This document shows, piece after piece, positions 46,337-53,814 of a stretch of 64,000 bases of DNA (positions within the stretch are counted from its first letter, which is position 1; each line of letters starts with the position of its first letter). The DNA lies in the NCBI GenBank assembly GCA_021155905.1, contig JAJNBG010000021.1, forward strand, positions 57,158 to 121,157, written 5' to 3'. The position numbers were made by a program, and so were the translations under genes. The notes below the pieces were generated by a model. The model was given only the letters and a program-made list of their open reading frames with translations. It did no database searches and was not told the origin of the DNA. This DNA comes from Bacteroidota bacterium (GTDB lineage: Bacteria; Bacteroidota; Bacteroidia; B-17B0; Aurantibacillaceae).

Positions 46337-47221
46337 TTAAGCGTTCACTGCTTTTAAAACTTCAGCCATTGTTTTACCAATAGCAGCAGGGCTATCCACT
46401 ACGTGGATTCCGCACTCGCGCATAATTTCCATTTTAGCCTGAGCTGTATCATCATGTCCGCCAACAATAGCGCCTGCGTGACCCATCGTACGGCCTTTTG
46501 GAGCAGTTTGTCCTGCAATGAAACCAACTACCGGTTTTTTATTTCCGTTTGCTTTGATCCAGCGTGCAGCATCAGCTTCGTAGCTTCCGCCAATCTCACC
46601 GATCATAACAATCGCGTCAGTATCAGGATCATTCATTAATAATTCAACCGCATCACGTGTTGGAGTTCCGATGATTGGATCTCCACCGATACCGATGGCT
46701 GTAGAAACACCTAAACCTGCTTTCGCTACCTGGTCAGCTGCTTCATACGTTAAAGTTCCCGATTTGGAAACGATACCAATACGTCCTTTTTTGAAAACGA
46801 AACCAGGCATGATACCTACTTTTGCTTCGCCAGCCGTGATAACACCAGGGCAGTTAGGGCCGATTAAACGGCATGCTTTTCCTTTAATATATTCTTTAGT
46901 GGCAATCATGTCTTTCACCGGAATACCTTCAGTGATACAAATGATTACTTTGATACCTGCATCAGCCGCTTCCATGATCGCGTCAGCCGCAAAAGCAGCC
47001 GGTACAAAAATGATGGATGTATCAGCACCTGCTTTATCAACCGCTTCTTTCACTGTATTAAATACAGGTCTTTCTAAATGTGTTGTACCGCCTTTACCCG
47101 GAGTAACACCACCAACCACGTTCGTTCCGAACTCGATCATTTGTGTGGCATGAAAAGTTCCCTCTCCACCTGTGAAACCCTGTACTATTACTTTTGAATT
47201 TTTTCCTACTAGAACGCCCAT
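46337..47221 (-). CDS. sucD: Succinyl-CoA synthetase, alpha subunit
   Basis: Alpha subunit that binds CoA and carries the active-site phosphohistidine, in '[13 protein letters not shown]' near residue 244. '[17 protein letters not shown]' near 12, '[16 protein letters not shown]' near 73 and '[20 protein letters not shown]' near 124 are family blocks. Length 294 is normal. It faces away from sucC, with which it must assemble, and is separated from it by cassette B, a repeat region and a beta-barrel gene. Own terminator at 46288-46318. Confidence 0.98.
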   Translation of the reverse strand: MGVLVGKNSKVIVQGFTGGEGTFHATQMIEFGTNVVGGVTPGKGGTTHLERPVFNTVKEAVDKAGADTSIIFVPAAFAADAIMEAADAGIKVIICITEGIPVKDMIATKEYIKGKACRLIGPNCPGVITAGEAKVGIMPGFVFKKGRIGIVSKSGTLTYEAADQVAKAGLGVSTAIGIGGDPIIGTPTRDAVELLMNDPDTDAIVMIGEIGGSYEADAARWIKANGNKKPVVGFIAGQTAPKGRTMGHAGAIVGGHDDTAQAKMEIMRECGIHVVDSPAAIGKTMAEVLKAVNA

Positions 47222-47252
47222 TTTATTTTAATTATTGAGTTTTTATTTGTTG

Positions 47253-47270
47253 TCCCGATAACTATCGGGA
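47253..47270. repeat. TCCCGATAACTATCGGGA palindrome, copy 2
   Basis: Differs from the perfect palindrome by one central base. It lies 32 nt upstream of sucD. Confidence 0.8.
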
Positions 47271-47399
47271 TGAATTACAATTTGATGCGCTAATTTAATC
47301 ATAAATTGTTATTTCAGGCAATATTTTTGGTTTTTATTATTCCCCCTTTGAAGGGGGGTGGCCGCAGGACGGGGGATGCTTTTGGGCGTGGCCCAAGGG

Positions 47400-47490
47400 C
47401 CGGGCTTTTTGCTGCAATCTTTTAGCCGGCGCTTCGGCTCCGCTCAGCGACCGCCAAAAAGGATTTCCGCTGCAATCCCTCACGCGGGCA
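47400..47490 (-). ncRNA. Structured intergenic element (possible Flavo-1-like RNA), copy 2
   Basis: On the minus strand: CGTGAGGGATTGCAGC, GGAAATCCTTTTT, a hairpin containing GCTGAGCGGAGCCGAAGC, then AAAAGATTGCAGC and AGCCCGG. The same block order is found at 59061-59160 and, shorter, at 39589-39665. Noncoding. Confidence 0.5.
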
Positions 47491-48056
47491 TTTTAGTTAT
47501 ATTCATTCGCCTGTTTTACTTAGTCACTTTTGCAGCTTTAGAACTAACTTTTTGTCTTGATACAAAAAGTTAACAAAAAGATCAAGGCTTATTAAAATTT
47601 AGCTAAAATCTGCGCGGCATCGCTCCCCGCATGCTGGCTCCTTCGCTAAAAATGTTTACTAAACATTTTCTTAACGCTCGGCCCTACTTTGAAAGCGCTT
47701 CGCGAACAGCCCAAACCATCTTCGCACATTCCTTCGCTTTTGATACCGCTTGATTTTTACACTAAATTTTAATATGCCATTTATACCCAGTCAGATATTT
47801 ATCATTCTGTTGTAAGATATAGATATGCTATAAAACTCCGAGTTGGTTTTTTCAATTTTTCGCAATGAGTGCATTTAAATTAAATAGAACATACGTGGAA
47901 TGGCGCGGGGACGTGAACGAACGGTGCGAACTGCAATTTTTTAGGGTGTTCCTGCGCTGTGCGCCCCTAAAAAGATTGAAGTTGGCGTTCGTTCTTGATT
48001 TTTTTGTTACTTTTTTCATCAAGGAAAAAAGTAAGATAAAGTAAGCTTTTGGATAC

Positions 48057-48074
48057 TCCCGATAGCTATCGGGA
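48057..48074. repeat. TCCCGATAGCTATCGGGA palindrome, copy 3
   Basis: Perfect 18-bp palindrome, flanked by GATACT (48052-48057) and AGTATC (48082-48087). Identical core to copy 1. Confidence 0.85.
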
Positions 48075-48171
48075 TCGCAAAAGTATCATAACGAAATCTA
48101 TATTAAAAACAAGTACCAAATCTTATGAACAGGGACTTGCAAAGGCCGTAATAATTAATAAATTTGTTTAA

Positions 48172-49572
48172 ATGGCAAACTATACCTTAAATAACGATAC
48201 CATCGCGGCGCTGGCAACACCACACGGCGCGGGAGCGATCGCTGTCATCCGCTTAAGCGGAAAAGACGCTATTGCCATTACCGAAAAAGTATTTTATACC
48301 AAAAGCTTAAAGAAAAAGACATTAGCTGATAAGGCCACTCATACCGCGCACTTTGGGTTGATCGTGGAGAAGGACGTGATTGTAGATGAGGTTTTGGTGA
48401 CGATTTTTAAAGCACCAAAGACCTATACCGGAGAAGAGATCGTAGAGATCTCCTGTCATGGTTCGGTGTTCATACAGCAACAGATTTTACAGGTATTATT
48501 TAAGCACGGTGCTCGTCCTGCACAGCCGGGCGAATATACATTACGCGCATTTTTAAACGGAAAGTTAGATCTTTCACAGGCAGAAGCGGTAGCAGATCTG
48601 ATTGCAAGTAACTCGGCTACTTCTCATCAGGTAGCCATGCAGCACATGCGCGGTGGTTTCAGTAATAAAATTGCTGTGTTGCGTGAGAACCTCTTGAACT
48701 TTGCTTCGCTTATTGAACTGGAACTGGATTTCAGTGAAGAGGATGTGGAGTTTGCAGACAGAACCGATCTAAAGAAATTAATTAATACCATCTTATCCAT
48801 CATTGAAAAACTCATCGCGAGTTTTGAAGTGGGCAATGTGATCAAGAACGGAATTCCGGTGGCTATTGTTGGGAAACCCAATGCCGGGAAATCCACTTTA
48901 TTAAATGTATTGCTGGATGATGACCGCGCCATTGTGAGCGAGATCCCGGGAACCACGCGCGACACTATTGAGGATGAATTAATTATTGATGGCGTACTGT
49001 TTCGTTTCATTGATACGGCAGGGATCAGAACGACCACAGATGTGATTGAACAGATAGGGGTGAACAAGGCTTTTGAAGTGATCAAAAAATCCGCCATCAT
49101 CATTTATTTGTTTGATACGCATGAGTTGAGTTGGGGCGACCTGCAACTGGAAATGAAAGTGATCAAAGATCATATTGGTACTTCGCAGCTTTTAGTGGTA
49201 GGAAATAAAATTGATTTCGAAAACCTGGAAGAACTGAAACAGGAATTTGGCGATGTGCCTAATATCTTATTCATCTCCGCCAAAGAACAACGCGGCATTA
49301 AAGAACTCAAAGACACCCTGGTGAATTTATTTGATACCCGCACTGTTAACACCACCGATACCATTGTGACCAACTCACGTCATGTGAGTTCTCTCAACAA
49401 TGCACAGCAAGCCCTTATCAAAGTGAACGAAGGCCTTAGCTCTAATATTCAGAGTGATTTCCTGGCCCTTGATATCCGCTATGCTTTAGAAGCCCTCGGA
49501 GAGATTACGGGACAAGTAACCAATGATGATTTATTGGGGAATATTTTTTCTAAGTTTTGTATCGGGAAGTAA
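48172..49572 (+). CDS. mnmE: tRNA modification GTPase MnmE
   Basis: With MnmG, forms the cmnm5U/nm5U34 modification of wobble uridines. 466 residues: THF-binding N-domain (1-120; 'PHGAGAIAVIRLSG', 'EIVEISCHGS'), helical domain, inserted G domain with P-loop GKPNAGKS at 234-241, 'EIPGTTRDTIEDE', 'DTAGIR' and 'VGNKIDF', and the catalytic C-terminal CIGK (Cys463). Its last bases encode the same protein end that serves as an integration site for SGI1-type islands in Enterobacteria. The gene is followed by an AT-rich accessory operon. Confidence 0.97.
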   Translation: MANYTLNNDTIAALATPHGAGAIAVIRLSGKDAIAITEKVFYTKSLKKKTLADKATHTAHFGLIVEKDVIVDEVLVTIFKAPKTYTGEEIVEISCHGSVFIQQQILQVLFKHGARPAQPGEYTLRAFLNGKLDLSQAEAVADLIASNSATSHQVAMQHMRGGFSNKIAVLRENLLNFASLIELELDFSEEDVEFADRTDLKKLINTILSIIEKLIASFEVGNVIKNGIPVAIVGKPNAGKSTLLNVLLDDDRAIVSEIPGTTRDTIEDELIIDGVLFRFIDTAGIRTTTDVIEQIGVNKAFEVIKKSAIIIYLFDTHELSWGDLQLEMKVIKDHIGTSQLLVVGNKIDFENLEELKQEFGDVPNILFISAKEQRGIKELKDTLVNLFDTRTVNTTDTIVTNSRHVSSLNNAQQALIKVNEGLSSNIQSDFLALDIRYALEALGEITGQVTNDDLLGNIFSKFCIGK

Positions 49573-49742
49573 CGGCATCTGTTTTTTTAAATAGTTTCTT
49601 TTGCTACAAAACATAGCAATACTTATCTATTAATTAATTTATCTTTAAATAAAATCATAATAAGCTTATTAACAAGATGAATGTGATTATTTTGTTTTAA
49701 AAACAAAAAAAGGCGCTTAGATGGATGTAATTTTATAAAGTA

Positions 49743-51239
49743 GTGCAATTATTAATAGATACAAACATTCTTATTCATCTTGAAGATGATAAAGTAATTA
49801 GTCAAGAATTTGCAAGATTTTATAATCTCTCAAATTCTAATAATTATGGTATTTATTATCACCCATATTGTGTTAGAGATTTGAAAAAGGACAAGGATAT
49901 TTCCCGTCAACAAATAACTTTGTCGAAATTACAGAAATATACACCAATGCCTAACCCTGCATTGTTAACAGATGAGTTCAAATCGTTAGTTGGTCAAAAA
50001 AATGAAAATGACGAGATAGATAATGTGCAGTTATTTCAGTTAAAAAAAGGGTATGTTGATTTTTTCGTTACTGAGGATAAAGGGATTAAAGCAAAAGCTG
50101 TAAAGATTAATCTTGGACATAAGGTTTTAACTGTACATGATATATTAAGCCTTATAACAGAAAAACATACTTTAGTCATTCCTCAACATCCATTGTTGGT
50201 GAATTGCTCAATAAGAGATATTGAGAATGAATTAGATGACGTTTTTTTTGATTCATTAAGAGATAGTTATCCCGGATTTAATGATTGGTTTTTAAAATGT
50301 TCAAGAGAGAATCGGAAGTGTTATGTTTTGAAGGTAGATGAAAAGATTGCCGCATTATTAATCTATCACAAGGAAGATTATACAGCCCATTTACTGCCGA
50401 ATATTACAGCAGATGCATTGAAAATGTGTACTTTAAAAGTTGCAGAAACCGCTTTTGGTTATCGTTTAGGAGAATTATTTTTAAATAAAATGTTCGAATT
50501 ATGTATTCAAAACTCAACCACTTTTTTATATTTAACGGTGTTCCCACATCATATACATTTAATTAACCTTCTGTCTAAATATGGTTTTGTAAGGTATGAG
50601 TTCATAAATAAATATAATCATGAAGAATTGCGAATGATTAAAAATCTGACAAAACCTAGTTTAGTGTCAGGTTCACAGTCTATTACATGCCATCCCTTCT
50701 ATTTTGACGATGAATCTATTGGGAAATTTGTTATCCCTATAAATCCTAAGTTCTACTCTACATTGTTTAAAGATGGAAGCTTTAGAGCTAGGACATTGTT
50801 CGATGCTTCTGAAACAAGTTTAAATGAGATAGAAGGAAATACTATTTCTAAAGCTTATTTATGTAAATCGAAGAGTTTATCAATGAAAACAGGAGATGTA
50901 TTATTGTTTTACGGATCTAAATCAATAGGGAGTATAGAACCTATTGGAATTTTAGATGAAATAATTTACACGAAGGATGCTGATCAAATAAAAGATTTGG
51001 TAAAAGGAAAAACTGTTTATTCTGATTCTAATATTGAAGAAATGGTGAATGGCAAAAAAGAAGTAACTGTAATGTTATTTCGGTTGTTGTACTACCTGAA
51101 AAAACCGATTAAGCAAAAAGAAATAAAAACATTGGAAAGCTATTCAAATAAATTCCAGATAATAACATTACTTAAAGAAACTGACTATAAAAAATTGAAA
51201 CAAAATAAATACTTCGATGAACGTTATATTATCAATTAA
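49743..51239 (+). CDS. PIN-GNAT-ASCH/PUA-like multidomain protein
   Basis: 498 residues, GTG start (49743). N-terminal PIN-type nuclease domain (1-135): 'LLIDTNILIHLED' with Asp6, acidic residues at 89-93 and 'FFVTEDKGIKAKA' with Asp112. Middle GNAT-like acetyltransferase domain (about 165-295): 'VLKVDEKIAALLIYH', an acetyl-CoA-loop-like 'GYRLGELFL' (239-247) and 'LLSKYGFVRYE'. C-terminal domain (about 310-498) like ASCH/EVE/PUA: 'SFRARTLFD' and 'MKTGDVLLFYGS'. A nuclease plus acyltransferase plus RNA/base-binding fusion looks like a toxin or defence effector, but function is unknown. AT-rich compared with neighbours. Overlaps the next gene by 23 nt. Confidence 0.78.
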   Translation: MQLLIDTNILIHLEDDKVISQEFARFYNLSNSNNYGIYYHPYCVRDLKKDKDISRQQITLSKLQKYTPMPNPALLTDEFKSLVGQKNENDEIDNVQLFQLKKGYVDFFVTEDKGIKAKAVKINLGHKVLTVHDILSLITEKHTLVIPQHPLLVNCSIRDIENELDDVFFDSLRDSYPGFNDWFLKCSRENRKCYVLKVDEKIAALLIYHKEDYTAHLLPNITADALKMCTLKVAETAFGYRLGELFLNKMFELCIQNSTTFLYLTVFPHHIHLINLLSKYGFVRYEFINKYNHEELRMIKNLTKPSLVSGSQSITCHPFYFDDESIGKFVIPINPKFYSTLFKDGSFRARTLFDASETSLNEIEGNTISKAYLCKSKSLSMKTGDVLLFYGSKSIGSIEPIGILDEIIYTKDADQIKDLVKGKTVYSDSNIEEMVNGKKEVTVMLFRLLYYLKKPIKQKEIKTLESYSNKFQIITLLKETDYKKLKQNKYFDERYIIN

Positions 51240-51594
51240 ACCAAAATATGCTAATGCAATTTTAGCAGGAGAAAAAAAAGTAGAATTTAGGAAACTCACT
51301 TTTAAAAAAGAGATTGAAAAAGTATACATTTATTCTAGTTCGCCTGAACAAAGAATAATTGGTTATTTTACAATTAAGAATATAATTGCTGATACTCCTG
51401 AGAATCTTTGGCAAAAATTTAAAAGGGTTGGCTCTATTACGAAGGACGACTTCTTTCAATATTTTGAAAATAAGGAACTTGGTTACTCTATAGGTATTAA
51501 GGATTATATCAGGTTTGAAAAATCTATTGATCCAAAAAGAATCTTTAAAAACTTTGTTGCGCCTCAGTCATATATGTATTGTGAAAAAATATGA
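51217..51594 (+). CDS. ASCH-domain protein
   Basis: 125 residues, a single ASCH (PUA-like) domain: 'LSIKPKYANAILAGEKKVEFRK' gives the family pattern G-x-K-x-x-E-x-R at residues 18-25, followed by 'VYIYSSSPEQRIIGYFTIKNI'. ASCH domains bind RNA or modified bases, and some cleave acylated nucleosides. It starts 23 nt inside the PIN-GNAT gene and ends overlapping the next gene (ATGA), so the three are surely one operon. Small ASCH proteins often pair with toxin-like or acyltransferase genes; the role here is inferred. Confidence 0.82.
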   Translation: MNVILSIKPKYANAILAGEKKVEFRKLTFKKEIEKVYIYSSSPEQRIIGYFTIKNIIADTPENLWQKFKRVGSITKDDFFQYFENKELGYSIGIKDYIRFEKSIDPKRIFKNFVAPQSYMYCEKI

Positions 51595-52121
51595 ATTATA
51601 TGTTTAATAATATATACTTTGTTGGTGGTATACATGGAGTTGGTAAAAGCACGATTTGTAAAGATATTTGCCGCCAGTTAAAAATCAATTATCTTTCTGC
51701 TAGTGATGTTTTAAAATGGAATACTTTAAATACAGATTTGAAAAATAAAAAAGTTCAAAATATTTCTCAAACACAGGATTTACTGATAGAAGGATTAAGG
51801 GCGTGTGTGAAAAATGATGAGAAATACCTTTTAGATGGCCATTATTGTTTATTTAATAAAGAAGGAGAAATTACAAGGATACCATTTGAAACATTTAGAA
51901 CAATAAATCCAATTTCTTTAAGTATAATAATAAATGCCCCTTCGACGATCAAATCTAGACTTGAATTAAGAGATAATCGAAAGTATGATATTAACTTGTT
52001 GTCAAATATGCTAGATTTAGAAATGGAATATGCAAGAGAGCTATCACAAAAATTGGATGTAGTTTTATTGGTTGGCGAAGAAACTAATTATATAGATATG
52101 ATTAAGAACATGATTAATTAA
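51591..52121 (+). CDS. P-loop nucleotide kinase-like/AAA-type protein
   Basis: 176 residues. Walker A 'GGIHGVGKST' at 12-21; 'LLDGHYCLFN' near residue 85 is Walker B-like, as in shikimate or adenylate kinase-type proteins; 'SRLELRDNRKYD' near 122 supplies LID-type arginines. Small single-domain kinase-like ATPase of unknown substrate. ATG at 51591 overlaps the ASCH stop; an ATG at 51600 is possible. Third gene of the accessory operon, followed by a terminator. Confidence 0.8.
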   Translation: MNYMFNNIYFVGGIHGVGKSTICKDICRQLKINYLSASDVLKWNTLNTDLKNKKVQNISQTQDLLIEGLRACVKNDEKYLLDGHYCLFNKEGEITRIPFETFRTINPISLSIIINAPSTIKSRLELRDNRKYDINLLSNMLDLEMEYARELSQKLDVVLLVGEETNYIDMIKNMIN

Positions 52122-52154
52122 CTTGTTTTTTAATAGGCCCTGGTTAAATTCAAC

Positions 52155-52189
52155 AAAAAAGCCCCCTACAAAGGTAAAGGGCTTTTTTT
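52155..52189 (+). terminator. Intrinsic terminator of the PIN-GNAT/ASCH/kinase operon
   Basis: AAAAAAGCCC (52155-52164) with GGGCTTTTTT (52179-52188) over a 14-base loop, then T. Lies 33 nt past the stop. Confidence 0.85.
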
Positions 52190-52223
52190 ATTTGGTATTC
52201 GTGATGACGAACACTATGGCACT

Positions 52224-52551
52224 TACTCTTTAATCACCTCTAGGATACTCTTCAACCAACTGTCAAGCACTCTTCAAGCACCCATCAAGTACTCTTCAAC
52301 CACCTGTCAAGCACTCTTCAAGTACCCATCAAGCACTCTTCAAGCACCTATCGGGTACTCTTCAAGCACCCATCAAGTACTCTTCAGGCATCCATCAAGT
52401 ACTCTTCAAGCACCCATCAAGTACCCTTCAAGCACCCATCAAGTACTCTTCAAATACCTATCAAGTACTCTTCAAGCATCCATCAAGTACTCTTCAGGCA
52501 CCTATCAAGTACTCTTCAGCCACATGTAGGATGCTTTTCAGGCACATGAAT
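52224..52551. repeat. 22-bp minisatellite, about 15 units
   Basis: Fourteen full units of 22 bp from 52224 to 52531 and a partial one to 52551. Most units read TACTCTTCAAGC then ACCCATCAAG; some begin CACTCTTC, and variants occur at the 10th-14th and 16th bases. There are no spacers and the period is not a multiple of three, so it is neither CRISPR nor coding. Units at both ends are the most diverged. Confidence 0.93.
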
Positions 52552-52946
52552 GTTCTTTCCAATTGTTAAATGAGTGGCAGAACGATCTATGATTAAAAAA
52601 AATCATCCTGCCACTTATCAATTTATTCCCGCCACTTATTTTAAAATTTTAGCCGGATGCAAAGCAAACATGCATTTAACTTTTTTTTGAGCGCTGTTAA
52701 TTTCGTTTTTGGCACATGGCTTGAAACGCTTATGGCAAGAGCAAAAGCAGAGAAGGAAATTGCAAGTTCTCGACTTCGCTCGAACTGACAAAAAAGAAAG
52801 GAGAAAAAAGTTTAAAAAAAAAGAAATTAAAAACATCTTGCGATGAGTAGCAGTGCAAAAATTAGCAGGCGTCATTAGCGGAACAATTCACGAAAGCAAT
52901 AGTTTCAAAATAAAAAGTAAAATAAAAACAATTAAATTTTAATAAT
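52552..52946. other. Intergenic stretch after the minisatellite
   Basis: No credible gene. Holds a large hairpin AGTGGCAG (52573-52580)/CTGCCACT (52608-52615) with inner ATGATT (52589-52594)/AATCAT (52601-52606), and copy 2 of the 25-base palindrome (52766-52790, identical to 2050-2074). The rest is A-rich leader of the gene at 52947. Confidence 0.6.
52766..52790. repeat. Dispersed imperfect palindrome, copy identical to 2050-2074
   Basis: All 25 bases match the copy after panB, in the same orientation, in an otherwise unrelated gap. Confidence 0.85.
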
Positions 52947-53645
52947 ATGTATAGTAAATCGTACATCCCAACCTCAGACGCTGAGAAAGGGATCTGGTTA
53001 AATAACTTCACCACAAAGCTAAGTTTACACGCAACCGTTTTAGGAGTAACACCTGCTGAATTAACGGCTGTACAAAAAGATAACACCATGTACCAATACA
53101 TCATCAGCATGATAGAAGTGTACAGGCAAACGCTCTCTAACCTCACCGGTTACAAGAACATGCTGAAGCGTTCGGTTGGTCAGCAGCACATAGGCGCAGT
53201 TCCTGTTTTGCCAACACTGCCTGCTTCGCCTGCGCTGGTTTCGGAAGGGATCTTTGAACGCATTGCCATGCTGGTGGCACGCTTCAAAAAAACAGTTGGT
53301 TACACCGATAACATTGGTTCCGATCTTGGTGTGTTGTGCCCGGTTCCTGCTCCAATTGATGTGACTACCTTAAAACCTGAACTGGTTGTTAAACTGAATG
53401 TAGGCAGGCCACACATCAAATGGGTAAAAGGTATTTCCGATGCCATTGACCTCTATGTCGATCGCGACGATGGTTCGGGCTTTGTGTTACTGGGCCGCTT
53501 GTTAAAGAATGAATACATCGACGCGGCTACTTTAGCTTCACCGAAGATCTTTGACGAGTGGACCTATAAAGCCATCTATGTCATCGCTGATACACAAGTG
53601 GGCTTATATAGTAACGTCGTGAGCATAGACGTGAAAAAGTTATAG
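52947..53645 (+). CDS. Conserved protein of unknown function with possible Fn3-like end
   Basis: 232 residues, no signal peptide. The N-terminus 'SYIPTSDAEKGIWLNNFTTKLSLHATVLGVTPAEL' follows a pattern seen in many uncharacterised Bacteroidota proteins ('YIP..DA....W..NF'), with a helical first half (1-115), a Pro-rich linker (about 118-132) and a strand-rich end (about 140-232) 'PELVVKLNVGRPHIKWVKGISDAIDLYVDRDDGSGF' like a fibronectin III or Ig-type fold. Function unknown. Alone between the minisatellite region and uvrA2, with its own terminator. Confidence 0.78.
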   Translation: MYSKSYIPTSDAEKGIWLNNFTTKLSLHATVLGVTPAELTAVQKDNTMYQYIISMIEVYRQTLSNLTGYKNMLKRSVGQQHIGAVPVLPTLPASPALVSEGIFERIAMLVARFKKTVGYTDNIGSDLGVLCPVPAPIDVTTLKPELVVKLNVGRPHIKWVKGISDAIDLYVDRDDGSGFVLLGRLLKNEYIDAATLASPKIFDEWTYKAIYVIADTQVGLYSNVVSIDVKKL

Positions 53646-53649
53646 CTTC

Positions 53650-53685
53650 GTTACTTCGACTCCGCTCAGTAACCAACTCAGCTAC
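53650..53685. repeat. Dispersed imperfect palindrome, CTTCGACTCCGCTCAG form
   Basis: GTTACT (53650-53655) and AGTAAC (53668-53673) around TCGACTCCGCTC, followed by CAACTCAGC, a tail also found at 56400-56412. Confidence 0.75.
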
Positions 53686-53694
53686 CGTAAGTAG

Positions 53695-53731
53695 AAAAAA
53701 TCCTCATTCGCGAAAGCGTATGGGGATTTTT
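53695..53731 (+). terminator. Intrinsic terminator after the 52947 gene
   Basis: AAAAAATCCTCAT (53695-53707) with ATGGGGATTTTT (53720-53731) and an inner CGC-GAAA-GCG tetraloop hairpin. About 50 nt past the stop. Confidence 0.75.
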
Positions 53732-53814
53732 CTTGTGCGGCACTTCCACAAATCGCAATAATTTCTTTCCTTATATATAATATATCTCCTGCTTCCTCTC
53801 GCTATTTTTAGAAC

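Larger units (their letters stand above)
47222..48171. other. Gene-free divergent region between sucD and mnmE, rich in dispersed repeats
   Basis: About 950 nt with no credible gene. In order: CCCGATA-type palindrome (47253), a CCCCCTTTGAAGGGGG-like hairpin (47342-47358), the Flavo-1-like element copy 2 (47400-47490), a TAACTTTTTGT/ACAAAAAGTTA hairpin (47545-47572), an AAAATGTTT/AAACATTTT hairpin (47649-47669), the words 'gctataaaactccga' (47828) that recall 45056-45070, a TTACTTTTTTC/GAAAAAAGTAA hairpin (48007-48034), and the third TCCCGATAGCTATCGGGA (48057). Promoters for both divergent genes must lie here but none stands out. Confidence 0.7.

Noticed and set aside
47358..47573. 71-codon open frame on the plus strand
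   Set aside because: Falls on the dispersed structured element and hairpin zone; reading is of repeat DNA.
49573..49742. Possible tRNA or att core between mnmE and the PIN-GNAT gene
   Set aside because: No cloverleaf or direct repeat found; only AT-rich leader text.
52224..52551. CRISPR array
   Set aside because: Units of 22 bp abut directly with no unique spacers and no cas genes; it is a minisatellite.
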